Assembly (NCBI GenBank): GCA_029210175.1 | Contig: JARGPL010000039.1 | Location: forward strand, 1 to 64,000 | Length of the DNA: 64,000 nt | Direction of reading: 5' to 3' | DNA from: Minwuia sp. | Lineage (GTDB): Bacteria; Pseudomonadota; Alphaproteobacteria; Minwuiales; Minwuiaceae | Shown here: positions 1 through 8,067 of the stretch, piece by piece | Layout of the letters: every line of letters begins with the position of its first letter | Numbering within the stretch: position 1 is the stretch's first letter | The notes under the pieces: model-generated | Database searches by the model: none | The model's input: the letters and a program-made list of their open reading frames with translations, nothing else | What the model was told of the DNA's origin: nothing | Program-made: the position numbers and the translations under genes

Positions 1-6
1 GCAGGT

Positions 7-1176
7 ATGTGTTCTGGGAGACCAGAGGGGCCCAAGCGTAGCAGCGAGAGCAGAAAGCCACGAGAGCAGGCAGAAACTGACGCCAGCCAGTCACGCATTA
101 CCTCAAGGTCGCCAATCACACCGGTAAATAGAAGTGCTCAGTGGATTAAGGGAGACCGCAAGACCGCGCGCCGTGATCAATTGGATTTTGTTATCTCTCT
201 TTGGGAGAGACATGCGAAGCATACGCCCCGCCGCGTTTCCCTGACCGAAGATCACCTGCGCGAGATTAAAGAGCAACGTCGGCGTACCGGGGTGGAGCCT
301 AAGGCGCTGTTTAAGTCACCTTTTAATCCGCCCGAGGATTTATCGGTTCAGCTTGTCCAAAACTGGCTTCAGGGGGCGGTTAAGACGGTTCGCGAGGATC
401 ATCTGAACTATGTGCTCTCGTCATGGCGGGGGCTATCCGACGTGTTCCAAGTCGACCCTGCCCTGCTTGGCGTGAAGGAATATGATGTGGTGCGTGGGCG
501 TGTTGTCCTGAGTTCTGACATTGTGAAGCATCTGCGCGATCTGCGCGACATATCCGGGCGATCCTCTACCGCAATTTTGAAGGCCGCCACGCAGAAGGGG
601 CTCTCGATCCCATCCGGGCTGAACCCGGCAGAAATCTCGCGCTGGTTCTCAGGTCAGGCAAAAACGGCCAGTCCCCGGCATCTCGCCCTTGTTATCGATG
701 TCTATGAAGCATTACAGGACGCCAACATGGAGATCACTTCGCTCTCCGAGAAAGACGTGGGAGTCTTGGCGGATTTTCACGAGCGCGGGATTTCGGCGGA
801 AGACCTCTTGAAGGAAAGCGTAAAAACACCAGCCGATTTGTCGGCGGCCATGATTAACGGCTTGTTGTCAGGGCGCACGAAGGCGGGGCGTAAAGATCAT
901 CTGAATTGGTTGCTGGCGCGTTGCGAGACAGTATCGAAATTATCTTCGCGCCGTGTTCCGGTAACGCCTGAAGTTATATCGAGACTTGAAAGCGCCCGGG
1001 CGCGCAGCGGTGTTTCCCAAGCCAAGTTCCTTGAGCGGGCGCGCCATGTGCCGTCAGGACTGTCGGCCGCTATGATCTCGCATTGGATCAACGGCTATGT
1101 CGCAACAGCCCGCAAGGACTGGCTGGACTGGACGATTACGCAGTGGGAGGCTGCCGCTCGCAACCGCGGGAAATGA
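7..1176 (+). CDS. Tandem HTH-like repeat protein, unknown function
   Basis: The 389-residue protein contains about four and a half copies of a unit of roughly 75 residues. Each unit has a helix with an SG- or ISAE-type turn, then a segment ending in the pattern I-x-x-W-hydrophobic-x-G, then KTA-x-x-x-HL and a helix ending in W or Y. Examples are ISRWFSGQAKTASPRHL near residue 210 and ISHWINGYVATARKDWL near residue 358. The unit resembles a Cro/CI-type helix-turn-helix, so the protein may be a multi-HTH nucleic-acid binder. This is inference. The frame is open to the window edge, so the true start may lie upstream. It is the first visible gene of the integrated element. No enzymatic motif is visible. 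Confidence 0.7.
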   Translation: MCSGRPEGPKRSSESRKPREQAETDASQSRITSRSPITPVNRSAQWIKGDRKTARRDQLDFVISLWERHAKHTPRRVSLTEDHLREIKEQRRRTGVEPKALFKSPFNPPEDLSVQLVQNWLQGAVKTVREDHLNYVLSSWRGLSDVFQVDPALLGVKEYDVVRGRVVLSSDIVKHLRDLRDISGRSSTAILKAATQKGLSIPSGLNPAEISRWFSGQAKTASPRHLALVIDVYEALQDANMEITSLSEKDVGVLADFHERGISAEDLLKESVKTPADLSAAMINGLLSGRTKAGRKDHLNWLLARCETVSKLSSRRVPVTPEVISRLESARARSGVSQAKFLERARHVPSGLSAAMISHWINGYVATARKDWLDWTITQWEAAARNRGK

Positions 1177-1285
1177 GGACAAAAACCAGATTTATACTTG
1201 TAAAAATTGAATGTAAACGGACGATTAACCTGGAATTAACCATAATATATCAAAATATAGGTATATTTATATTAGGTGGAGTTCC

Positions 1286-1867
1286 GTGGATAATATTATT
1301 AATCTCGAAATCATTAAAAATCAGACCGATCCGGAGTCACAACGAACGGAATCGCCGATGCGGTTTTGGAAAAGCGGTGCGGACACCGGGACGCCTCCCA
1401 AACAAGACTCAAACGGATCGCAGAGATATTTGCCGCGCGATGGAGGTTTGGATCGATACGATGATTTCGCATCGATCCTGAAGGTTGCCCTGAAATCAAA
1501 ACCGCCGGAGCGGATGAAGTGCCTTCGTTTTCTGGCAAGGGTGTTTCTCTATTACCCTGTGAGGGATTCCCTGTTGCGGAAAATCGGACACATGCAAGTA
1601 AAGCGCCTTGTGGGTCTTTCCTTGAAACTCAATCGCCCGGATTTTCGGATCGACGTGGTGCAGAGCCATGACAACCGTATTTTGGTTCGCTTGGACTCCG
1701 CGGAATTCACAAAGGGCGGCGCGGCCTCCATTGAAATACTTTCCGGCCTTTTACCGGGTCACGATCCGTATATCGCGCTCAAACCTTCGGATTTGAGAGA
1801 GACGAACAGGCGTTTGATACACCTCTCCGAATTAACAGACATCGGCGTGCTCGGCCCTGCCGATTAG
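1286..1867 (+). CDS. Hypothetical protein in the integrative element
   Basis: This 193-residue protein is not recognised. The GTG start is chosen because AGGTGG lies about six bases upstream and the frame is closed by an AT-rich region of about 110 bases that looks like a promoter. The first 60 residues are polar and low in complexity. The rest alternates basic helices (RMKCLRFLARVFLYYPVRD) with a short beta-rich stretch near residues 120-145. There is no signal peptide or membrane segment. Two terminator-like hairpins follow, which suggests that it and the upstream repeat protein end a transcription unit. It could be an accessory or regulatory protein of the element. Confidence 0.55.
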   Translation: MDNIINLEIIKNQTDPESQRTESPMRFWKSGADTGTPPKQDSNGSQRYLPRDGGLDRYDDFASILKVALKSKPPERMKCLRFLARVFLYYPVRDSLLRKIGHMQVKRLVGLSLKLNRPDFRIDVVQSHDNRILVRLDSAEFTKGGAASIEILSGLLPGHDPYIALKPSDLRETNRRLIHLSELTDIGVLGPAD

Positions 1868-1869
1868 CG

Positions 1870-1890
1870 ATCACCGCTCATGGTGATTTT
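1870..1890 (+). terminator. Rho-independent terminator after the 193-aa gene
   Basis: A six-base-pair stem (ATCACC/GGTGAT) with a six-base loop is followed by TTTT and begins three bases after the stop codon. The stem is short, so efficiency is uncertain. Confidence 0.5.
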
Positions 1891-1993
1891 CATAAAGATT
1901 CCCACGTATTCGTAACGCAAATTTGCGCGGCAGCTGGGCATGGATATGATGACGTGGCTTAAGGAAGCCAGGCGCATGGCAGCGCGCCGTTCA

Positions 1994-2017
1994 CCCGCCG
2001 GATTAAAGCGGGTTTTT
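1994..2017 (+). terminator. Second terminator-like hairpin, convergent region
   Basis: CCCGC pairs with GCGGG across a nine-base loop and is followed by TTTTT on the plus strand. It overlaps the 3' end of the convergent minus-strand gene and would stop read-through into it. Confidence 0.5.
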
Positions 2018-2743
2018 CAGCAGGTAGCGCCGTAAATCTTCGTAAAAGACATTGTTCGTGAAGCGATGGGGCGTGTGCCCGTCGATAAGGTGCGACAGCT
2101 CTTCCATTTCTAGCAGCTTGGCAAAATCCTTCATAATCCGCTCAAATGATGAAACCACGGCTTCGAACAATTCGGGATCATCGGGGCCTTCCTTGTGGAG
2201 ATGAATGTAAAGCGCCACGAGTTGAAGCTCCGCATAGGCCTGCCGAATTTCCTCGGAATACAGCGTGTCATTATCCTTTTGCATGGAGAGCGTGCAAAAA
2301 ACCCGCACCACGGTCTCGAACGCCAACTGGCTAAACCGGACACCGGGGGTTCCGGTTAAGTTCAAACGCGCATCGTGACGATTGATAATCTGGCGCATCA
2401 GGTCGCTACCGATCACGGCATCGATGATCGCTGTGCCCCGAACCGACAACTGGTCTTTCTCGAACAAAAAATAACCCGCCCATCCGAACGCGAAGCGATC
2501 TGTAAATACGGCCCGCATGAGGGCATCGCGGAAACGCTCGAACAAGGGGCGAACGGTGCGGATGGAAACACCGGTCGCAACGGCGGCCTCCGTAGCCGTC
2601 ATATCATCGGCAAAGCCCCTCAAGACCTGAAGAAACTTATACTCCGAGAGCTTGGCGCGGCGATGGTAGCGGTTGCGCGGTGCCGGTTTGCGCGCATCCT
2701 TTTTGTTTCGCTTGGACGGTGTTTTCGGTTTCTTATCAGGCAT
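2003..2743 (-). CDS. Putative HTH-containing protein of the integrative element
   Basis: The 246-residue protein begins with a very basic tail (about residues 1-32, rich in Lys and Arg). A helix-turn-helix-like stretch follows near residues 33-75 (MTATEAAVATGVSIRTVRPL), matching the resolvase or IS-type HTH pattern of skipping turns. The remaining 170 residues are mostly helical with no catalytic motif that I recognise. No DDE or zinc-ribbon transposase core is present, so a transposase label is not supported. It is the only minus-strand gene in the visible part of the element, and its divergent position suggests a regulator. The function is unknown. Confidence 0.6.
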   Translation of the reverse strand: MPDKKPKTPSKRNKKDARKPAPRNRYHRRAKLSEYKFLQVLRGFADDMTATEAAVATGVSIRTVRPLFERFRDALMRAVFTDRFAFGWAGYFLFEKDQLSVRGTAIIDAVIGSDLMRQIINRHDARLNLTGTPGVRFSQLAFETVVRVFCTLSMQKDNDTLYSEEIRQAYAELQLVALYIHLHKEGPDDPELFEAVVSSFERIMKDFAKLLEMEELSHLIDGHTPHRFTNNVFYEDLRRYLLKNPL

Positions 2744-2927
2744 TTGGGCATTATCCGCATGCGCTCATCTTCCTTAGGCCATCTTGCGCGATCTTGACCG
2801 TTGCCGCATCTTTTAATCACAGCCTTTTCAAATCCTCCTTTCAAAAAAGCCGAACAGTGATTTTGCGCGGGACTCCGTTTCGCGCGGATCGCTGAAGATC
2901 AACGGCTAACAGAAAAGGAGAAAAGCC

Positions 2928-3158
2928 ATGGGTACTTCAAAACTTCCTGACGAAATTCCGATTCCAGGAGCCATCAAGCTTCAAGGCTGGATGTATGGCC
3001 TTGGCATGATTGCCGGACTGTTGTCGTTCGGGGCGTTCTCGAACGGCGATGGTGGGTTCGGCGTTATCGTTGCCGGAATTGGGCTCGGCCTATTTTGGCT
3101 CGGCTCGAATATCAAGACTCACAAGAAAGCTTTCGTCGAAGGCAAAGGCTATCGGTGA
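2928..3158 (+). CDS. Small inner-membrane protein
   Basis: This 76-residue protein has a good ribosome site (AAGGAG, about eight bases before ATG). It carries two glycine-rich hydrophobic segments, about residues 22-38 and 46-63, then a basic tail (KTHKKAFVEGKGYR). It looks like a two-pass membrane protein with its C-terminus in the cytoplasm. It lies upstream of another membrane protein and the coupling ATPase, but a strong terminator separates it from them. It may belong to the DNA-transfer apparatus. No family is recognised. Confidence 0.6.
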   Translation: MGTSKLPDEIPIPGAIKLQGWMYGLGMIAGLLSFGAFSNGDGGFGVIVAGIGLGLFWLGSNIKTHKKAFVEGKGYR

Positions 3159-3164
3159 ACGATC

Positions 3165-3195
3165 GCCCCCGGCGGAAACCCGCCGGGGGCTTTTC
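3165..3195 (+). terminator. Strong Rho-independent terminator
   Basis: A perfect 11-base-pair GC stem (GCCCCCGGCGG with CCGCCGGGGGC) closes a four-base loop AAAC and is followed by TTTTCC. It begins seven bases after the stop of the 76-residue membrane protein and would uncouple it from the downstream transfer genes. Confidence 0.85.
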
Positions 3196-3221
3196 CCCAT
3201 ACAGAATGTGGAGTTTTTTCA

Positions 3222-3536
3222 ATGTCCAACCCTTACAATATGCCCGCCGGTGCTGGCGGTGAAAACGGCCCACCGGGACAAAACATGCTGGCGGTCACGC
3301 TGGCGTTGCTCGCCGCCATCCTCGGCACGCCGTATCTGTTCAACTATGTCGGTCCATTCGTCGAGAATCTGGTCTACAAGGCCTATGGTTCCCGCGATCT
3401 GGCCGATCTTATGTACTTCGTGAGCTTTGCGCTGTCGGGGTTCGTGATCTTCGCCGTGTGCCGCATGGCGTTATGGTACGCCATTGCCGGGATCGTCGCC
3501 TTCGGCTCGATCCGCATGGCCGGTCTGGCGATTTAG
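3222..3536 (+). CDS. Membrane protein, possible split-off membrane domain of the coupling protein
   Basis: The 104-residue protein has a Pro/Gly-rich N-terminus of about 20 residues and one transmembrane segment at about 22-45. A short polar stretch follows (VENLVYKAYGSRDLADL), then one or two more hydrophobic segments from about residue 65 to the C-terminus. Its stop is four bases before the ATG of the VirD4/TraG-like ATPase, so the two are surely co-translated. Coupling proteins normally carry their own N-terminal membrane domain with two passes and a small periplasmic part. The neighbouring ATPase lacks one, so this protein may supply it. That assignment is inference from topology and position. 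Confidence 0.6.
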   Translation: MSNPYNMPAGAGGENGPPGQNMLAVTLALLAAILGTPYLFNYVGPFVENLVYKAYGSRDLADLMYFVSFALSGFVIFAVCRMALWYAIAGIVAFGSIRMAGLAI

Positions 3537-3540
3537 CGCC

Positions 3541-5148
3541 ATGGCTGAGCCATTTGGCAACAACGCCGATCATCCCTTCGGTTCCAGTCGTTTTTCTGGG
3601 CCGAAGGAGATCGCGCGTGCGGGGCTGTTTACCCGCAAGCCGCATTCCTTGCTGGTTGGTTTTTTTCAAGGCCGTGGGCTGTGGTATTCCGACATGGGCG
3701 GCGCTGCCTGCTTTGCGGGTCCACGTAGTGGCAAGCTGAGCACACTGATCGGCATGAATATCTGCTATGGCATTCATACACCGTCCATGCTGATCTTGGA
3801 TGTCAAAGGCGAGCTTGCCGCAATCTCACGCAATCAAACCCCGGATCGCAAATTCTGTCTCTATTGGAACCCGCAGAATCTTCACGGCATTCATGGCGAC
3901 CGGATCAATACGCTTGATCATATGCGTAAAGACAGTTTGACGCTGATCTCGGATATCAAGGTCTTCGTCGAGAACCAGATAACACTCAGCGGCAGCCCGC
4001 AAGGGCGCTACTTCGAGGGCCGCGCCAAGGAAATCCTTGAGGCGATTTGCCTCACCATCGTCAACCGTGACGGGGTGCTGACCTATCCCGCGCTTTACCG
4101 CGCGATCAACCTTTTGGTGATCGGCGGCAGTGCGTGGCTCGACTTCGCGTTTGAAATGACGGAAATCGGGATTGGGTTCGCGGATCGTATCGAAGAAGAA
4201 ATCGCCTCCTCGCGCGATGATAATACAGGCGGCTTCAAAGGCATCATGGGCGAGATCACCCACGCCTTTAACTGCCTGTCCGATCCCGATCTGATGGCCT
4301 CGGTCTCGCCGCCTTTTACGGCGTCGATGGCGCAGATGTGCGAGAGCGATCAAACCTATCAATTCTATCTGATGCCGCCGGGTGACATGGTCGAAGCATG
4401 GGCTCCGGTCCTGAAATCTTTCTTCGTCAATGCCCGCACCTATAAATCCCGTGCGCCCGCCGCGCCGCGCCAGACATGGATATTGGATGAGATCGGGAAC
4501 CTCGGCTCGTTCCCCTTGGCGATGAAGCTGTTCACCCGCGATGCCGGGCTGGGCATTCGCCCTTGGGGGTTCTGGCAATCGACGGAACAGATGAAATCGC
4601 TGGCACCGGGGGCCGAGAAGATCATCCCCGCCTCGGCGGCCTTGCAGAACTGGTTCGGCGTACGCGATGACAGCACCGCCATTGCGCTCTCACAGCGCTT
4701 AGGCTTCGAGACCTTGCGCTATGCTGATGATGAACGCCGCGTGCGCGCCGAACACTCCAAGCGCCATGCCGCGATGGCCGCCTTCACGGGCCGTAACCCG
4801 TTCGGCGCGGCGATGGAAGCGGCGCATCACGCCAAGCTGGCCGACCTTCCGGCGCTCAAGCAACGCGCCTTGATGACGCAGGATGAGGTTCTCGGCCTGC
4901 CGCAAAATAAACAGATCATCTTCGCCGATGGGCTGGCGCATCCCATTCTGGCGGATCGGGTTCAGTACTACGAACTGCCGTTCATGGCCGGGCGATACCA
5001 CCCGAACCCGTATTTCCCGCCGAAAGATCGCGTTCAGATCATGACGCCGCGCGGGCAACAGTGGCGGCCTGTCGTTGTCGAACCCGTACCCAAACGCTTC
5101 GCGCATTACCCGCAATATCGAGACGGAAGATGGAGCCGCATCGCATGA
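3541..5148 (+). CDS. Type IV coupling protein, VirD4/TraG-like ATPase
   Basis: This is a 535-residue cytoplasmic ATPase of the family that feeds DNA-relaxase complexes to a type IV secretion channel. A P-loop appears near residues 57-66 (AGPRSGKLST), followed by the family's DVKGEL motif. A Walker B with the typical acidic pair lies near 311-320 (WILDEIGNLG). The conserved blocks GRYFEGRAKEI and TYKSRAP are also present. I chose the ATG four bases after the upstream membrane gene because upstream in-frame extensions have no membrane segment. The protein lacks the usual N-terminal transmembrane domain. The residue after GK in the P-loop is Leu, which is unusual. A small gene overlaps its stop. 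Confidence 0.85.
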   Translation: MAEPFGNNADHPFGSSRFSGPKEIARAGLFTRKPHSLLVGFFQGRGLWYSDMGGAACFAGPRSGKLSTLIGMNICYGIHTPSMLILDVKGELAAISRNQTPDRKFCLYWNPQNLHGIHGDRINTLDHMRKDSLTLISDIKVFVENQITLSGSPQGRYFEGRAKEILEAICLTIVNRDGVLTYPALYRAINLLVIGGSAWLDFAFEMTEIGIGFADRIEEEIASSRDDNTGGFKGIMGEITHAFNCLSDPDLMASVSPPFTASMAQMCESDQTYQFYLMPPGDMVEAWAPVLKSFFVNARTYKSRAPAAPRQTWILDEIGNLGSFPLAMKLFTRDAGLGIRPWGFWQSTEQMKSLAPGAEKIIPASAALQNWFGVRDDSTAIALSQRLGFETLRYADDERRVRAEHSKRHAAMAAFTGRNPFGAAMEAAHHAKLADLPALKQRALMTQDEVLGLPQNKQIIFADGLAHPILADRVQYYELPFMAGRYHPNPYFPPKDRVQIMTPRGQQWRPVVVEPVPKRFAHYPQYRDGRWSRIA

Positions 5149-5447
5149 CCAGTTTCTCAAAGAACATATCGCCGAGCTCTATCAATGCCGGATCGTCCCG
5201 CGAGGCATTCGACGACGCACGCAATGAAGCGCCGGACAAAAGCGATCAGCGTCCATCTTCGATGGTGGAAAAAGAACAGCCACACCCAGCGCCGCGTCCC
5301 TCACCGGACATTGCCGGGGATGTAGATCGCGCCAGCTTCGATGCTGCCTGGGCACGCGAACAGCGCCGTGCCGCCTTCATTCATGAACGCACAGACACGC
5401 AGACTGGTGGTCGCGTCCGCATTTTGAACAAGACCTTCAACCGCTAA
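5145..5447 (+). CDS. Hypothetical protein coupled to the coupling ATPase
   Basis: This 100-residue protein is hydrophilic and probably disordered in its first 55 residues (Ser, Pro and Glu rich), with a helical tail (FDAAWAREQRRAAFIHERTD). Its ATG overlaps the ATPase stop as ATGA, so translation is coupled. An in-frame ATG 15 bases upstream is possible. There is no membrane segment or known motif. Tight coupling suggests an accessory factor for the transfer ATPase, but this is inference. Confidence 0.6.
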   Translation: MTSFSKNISPSSINAGSSREAFDDARNEAPDKSDQRPSSMVEKEQPHPAPRPSPDIAGDVDRASFDAAWAREQRRAAFIHERTDTQTGGRVRILNKTFNR

Positions 5448-5467
5448 CTGAGAGAGGAGTTAACGCG

Positions 5468-5785
5468 ATGAGTAAAGATGACCGTAGCCCGGAGCCGATC
5501 CGCCCTGAGGACGTATTGCGCGATGGCAACTTGAAGGCGTCGATCTGGCGCAATGGATCCGAACGGGGAGATTATTTTGCGACTACTTTCGCACGCACGC
5601 ATAAGGATGATGACGGCAATCTGCGAGACAGCCACAGCTTTATCGGGACGGACTTGTTGAAATTGTCCGAGCTGGCGCGCCGAAGCTACGAGCGGACAAG
5701 TGAATTGCGCCGGGAAGAATTCAAAGGTCGGCGTGAAGAACAAGGCAGGGCTCCGAAGGGTAACCGCCCAAATCGGAGCCAATAA
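5468..5785 (+). CDS. Hypothetical protein of the transfer module
   Basis: This 105-residue protein starts 20 bases after the previous gene and has an AGGAG ribosome site. The centre has a beta-rich segment (LKASIWRNGSERGDYFATTFART) followed by a helix and a strongly basic, disordered tail. The pattern SIWRN, then FATTFARTYKD, is one I associate with small conserved proteins encoded in proteobacterial mobile elements, of unknown function. It is the last gene of the transfer operon before an AT-rich gap. Confidence 0.6.
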   Translation: MSKDDRSPEPIRPEDVLRDGNLKASIWRNGSERGDYFATTFARTHKDDDGNLRDSHSFIGTDLLKLSELARRSYERTSELRREEFKGRREEQGRAPKGNRPNRSQ

Positions 5786-5913
5786 CTAAATAATAGTACA
5801 ACTTTTTCTTGTATATTGGTGAGCAATCTCGTATAAATGTTCATGTAATGTTCTATCGCACGGCAAGGAAAGGAGGCGGGTGAGAGAAGACAATTCTATA
5901 TGAAGGAGACGCC
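5786..5913. promoter_or_regulatory. AT-rich intergenic region upstream of the recombinase unit
   Basis: This 128-base gap is much richer in A and T than its surroundings and ends with a clear ribosome site (GAAGGAG). It probably carries the promoter for the 127-residue gene and the recombinase. No operator repeat stands out. Confidence 0.4.
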
Positions 5914-6297
5914 GTGATGACGGAACAAAAAGACGTAGAGCAATTGAACAACGAGAGCGGCGAGAATGGCTCAAACGGATCAGTGCATCCGTCAGTCTCT
6001 TTCGATCCGGCAGAATTTATGCACTTTCTCGATGAGGCGGATTGGAGTGAAGAAGAAAAATTCAAATACCTCGCGCTGGTCTGGGAGATCGTCTGCGAAT
6101 TCGTGATGCTCGGCTTCGATGTTCACCCATTCCAGCAAGCCCGGAAAAACTGTGGAAAAGCCGACGAATTCCGCCCTCAGCCCCCGCCTGAGACCGCCCG
6201 CGTGATAGACTCTTCCCATAGTCAATTGATTGAAAAATTTGTGAGTCAGAGCGGGATGGAATCTGCTTCTGATGGGAAAGGATCTGTCGATGGATAG
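5914..6297 (+). CDS. Hypothetical acidic protein upstream of the recombinase
   Basis: The 127-residue protein is acidic. Its first 30 residues are low in complexity, followed by helices near residues 32-70 (FMHFLDEADWSEEEKFKYLALVWEIVCEFVMLGFDVHP). A disordered tail follows. Two consecutive ATG codons occur and either may be used. Its stop lies eight bases inside the recombinase start region, so the two genes are translationally coupled. It may assist or regulate recombination, for example as a directionality factor, though it lacks the basic HTH typical of those. The family is not recognised. Confidence 0.6.
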   Translation: MMTEQKDVEQLNNESGENGSNGSVHPSVSFDPAEFMHFLDEADWSEEEKFKYLALVWEIVCEFVMLGFDVHPFQQARKNCGKADEFRPQPPPETARVIDSSHSQLIEKFVSQSGMESASDGKGSVDG

Positions 6298-7808
6298 GCC
6301 ACAAGAAGCCCTGATTTATTGTCGCGTGTCGGGTAAAAAACAGACGAAGGATGGATCGGGCCTCGACAGTCAGGAATATCGCTGCCGCCAGTATGCGGAA
6401 GCCAAAGGATATTCCGTGGAGGCGGTTTTTCCCGATGACGTATCGGGCGGTGGAGACTTCATGAACCGCCCCGGCATGGTCGCTCTGCTCGCCTATATGG
6501 ATGCGCGCGCAGGAGAACGCTTCGTCGTTATTTTTGACGATCTGAAACGCTACGCCCGTGATGTGGAATTCCACCTTAAGCTACGCCGCGAGATGTTGGC
6601 GCGCGGGGCAATCCGCGAATGTCTGAACTTCAATTTCGAAGACACGCCTGAAGGCAAATTCAACGAGATTATCTCCGCCGCCGCTGGAGAACTGGAACGC
6701 CTGCAGATGGGGCGGCAAAACAAACAAAAAGCGATGGCACGGGTCGAACAAGGCTACGCCGTGCGTTCAGTGCCGCCTGTTGGCTTGAAATACGTCCCGG
6801 CTAAAGGCGGAGGTAAGGTGTTGGTTCACGATGAGCCAGTCGCCTCGATCATCCGCGAAGCGCTCGAAGGCTTTGCCTCTGGGCGCTTCCAGTCCCAGTC
6901 CGAAGTGAAACGCTTTCTCGAATCCCAGTCCGACTTTCCCAAAGACCTGTCTGATGGTTCGATCCGGCAACAGAAGGTGAAACGTTTGCTCACCCAAATC
7001 TATTATGCGGGATATATCGCGATGCCAAGCTGGGGCATTTCTATCCGCGATGCCAAACACGAAGGCATCGTCAGCAAAGAAACCTTTCACCGCATTCAAG
7101 AGCGCCTCAAGGAACGCCCCGTTATGCCCGCCCGCAAGGATATGAGCGTGGATTTCCCGTTGCGTGGCGCTGTCACTTGCGCCTCATGCGGTTATTCGCT
7201 CACCGGAGGGTGGAGCAAGGGAAAAAACCAGAGATATGCCTATTATTTCTGCCACCACAAAGGGTGCCCAGAACGAGGAAAAACGATTCCGGTCGCAAAG
7301 TTCCATGACTTGTTCGAAGAGCTCCTACGCTCATTGCAGCCCTCGCGCCCGTATTTCGAACTGGTAAAGGCGATGTTCATCAAAGCTTGGGATGCTCAAA
7401 CCAAACGTTTAGACGAAACTGTGGAGGCCTATGCAGTAAAAGCCCGCGCACTCGAAACGGAAATTGGTAAGGTTGTGGATCGTATGATTGAAGTGACCAA
7501 CCCGCGTGCTTTAAAGGCGTTTGAAGATCGCATCGAAGCGCTGGAACGCGAAAAACTCACCGCCATCGAAAATGCGTCAAAAAAACCTGCCTCTGCGCAT
7601 TCGTTCGAGGAAATGTTTGAACACGCAATGCAGTTCCTCGCAAACCCTTATGAATGCTGGAAAATTGGGGGTCAGACAGCACAAAAGTTGGTGTTGAGAT
7701 TGGCCTTCTGTGAGCCCATCACCTATGCCCGAGATACGGGCTGTTTGAACACCAAAAAGTCTAATGTTTTTAGACTTTTAGAGGGTAATAACATGTCGAG
7801 AAGAAAGA

Positions 7809-7825
<17 letters not shown>
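6290..7825 (+). CDS. Large serine recombinase (integrase of the element)
   Basis: This 511-residue site-specific recombinase catalyses integration and excision through a phosphoserine intermediate. The catalytic domain begins IYCRVSGKKQTKDGSGLDSQ with the nucleophile Ser at residue 14. The conserved arginine region DDLKRYARDVEFHLKLRREM follows. A recombinase domain comes next, then a zinc beta-ribbon near residues 297-325 (CASCGYSLTG, later CHHKGC) and a coiled coil near 385-435. The ATG at 6290 is chosen because a good ribosome site (GGGAAAGG) precedes it and the family starts a few residues before the YCRVS motif. Its last codons (VPPE, stop) lie within the tRNA-Thr gene. Confidence 0.93.
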
Positions 7826-7883
<58 letters not shown>

Positions 7884-7973
7884 ATGGCAGGCGGCGCGTC
7901 ATAGCCCGCGCCCGGGTCGGGGTCAACAGCTAGATGGCCTCGGGCCACGATTGCCGTGTCCGGAAATCAAAGC

Positions 7974-8011
7974 GATACAAAATCATTTACGAACATGGTG
8001 ATTTGTGTATC
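7974..8011. promoter_or_regulatory. Imperfect inverted repeat, candidate operator of the paa operon
   Basis: GATACAAAATCA (7974-7985) faces TGATTTGTGTATC (7999-8011), an almost perfect palindrome with a 13-base spacer, about 60 bases before paaA. The AT-rich context fits a promoter. A TetR-type PaaR or similar regulator could bind here. No regulator gene is in the window. Confidence 0.4.
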
Positions 8012-8067
8012 ATATTCATCAGACATGGTGGCGAGGCCATGTGAACAGGCATTGGGGAGCGCGCGTC

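Noticed and set aside
2003-2743. Transposase
   Set aside because: A HTH is visible but no DDE catalytic triad, zinc ribbon or flanking terminal inverted repeats were seen.
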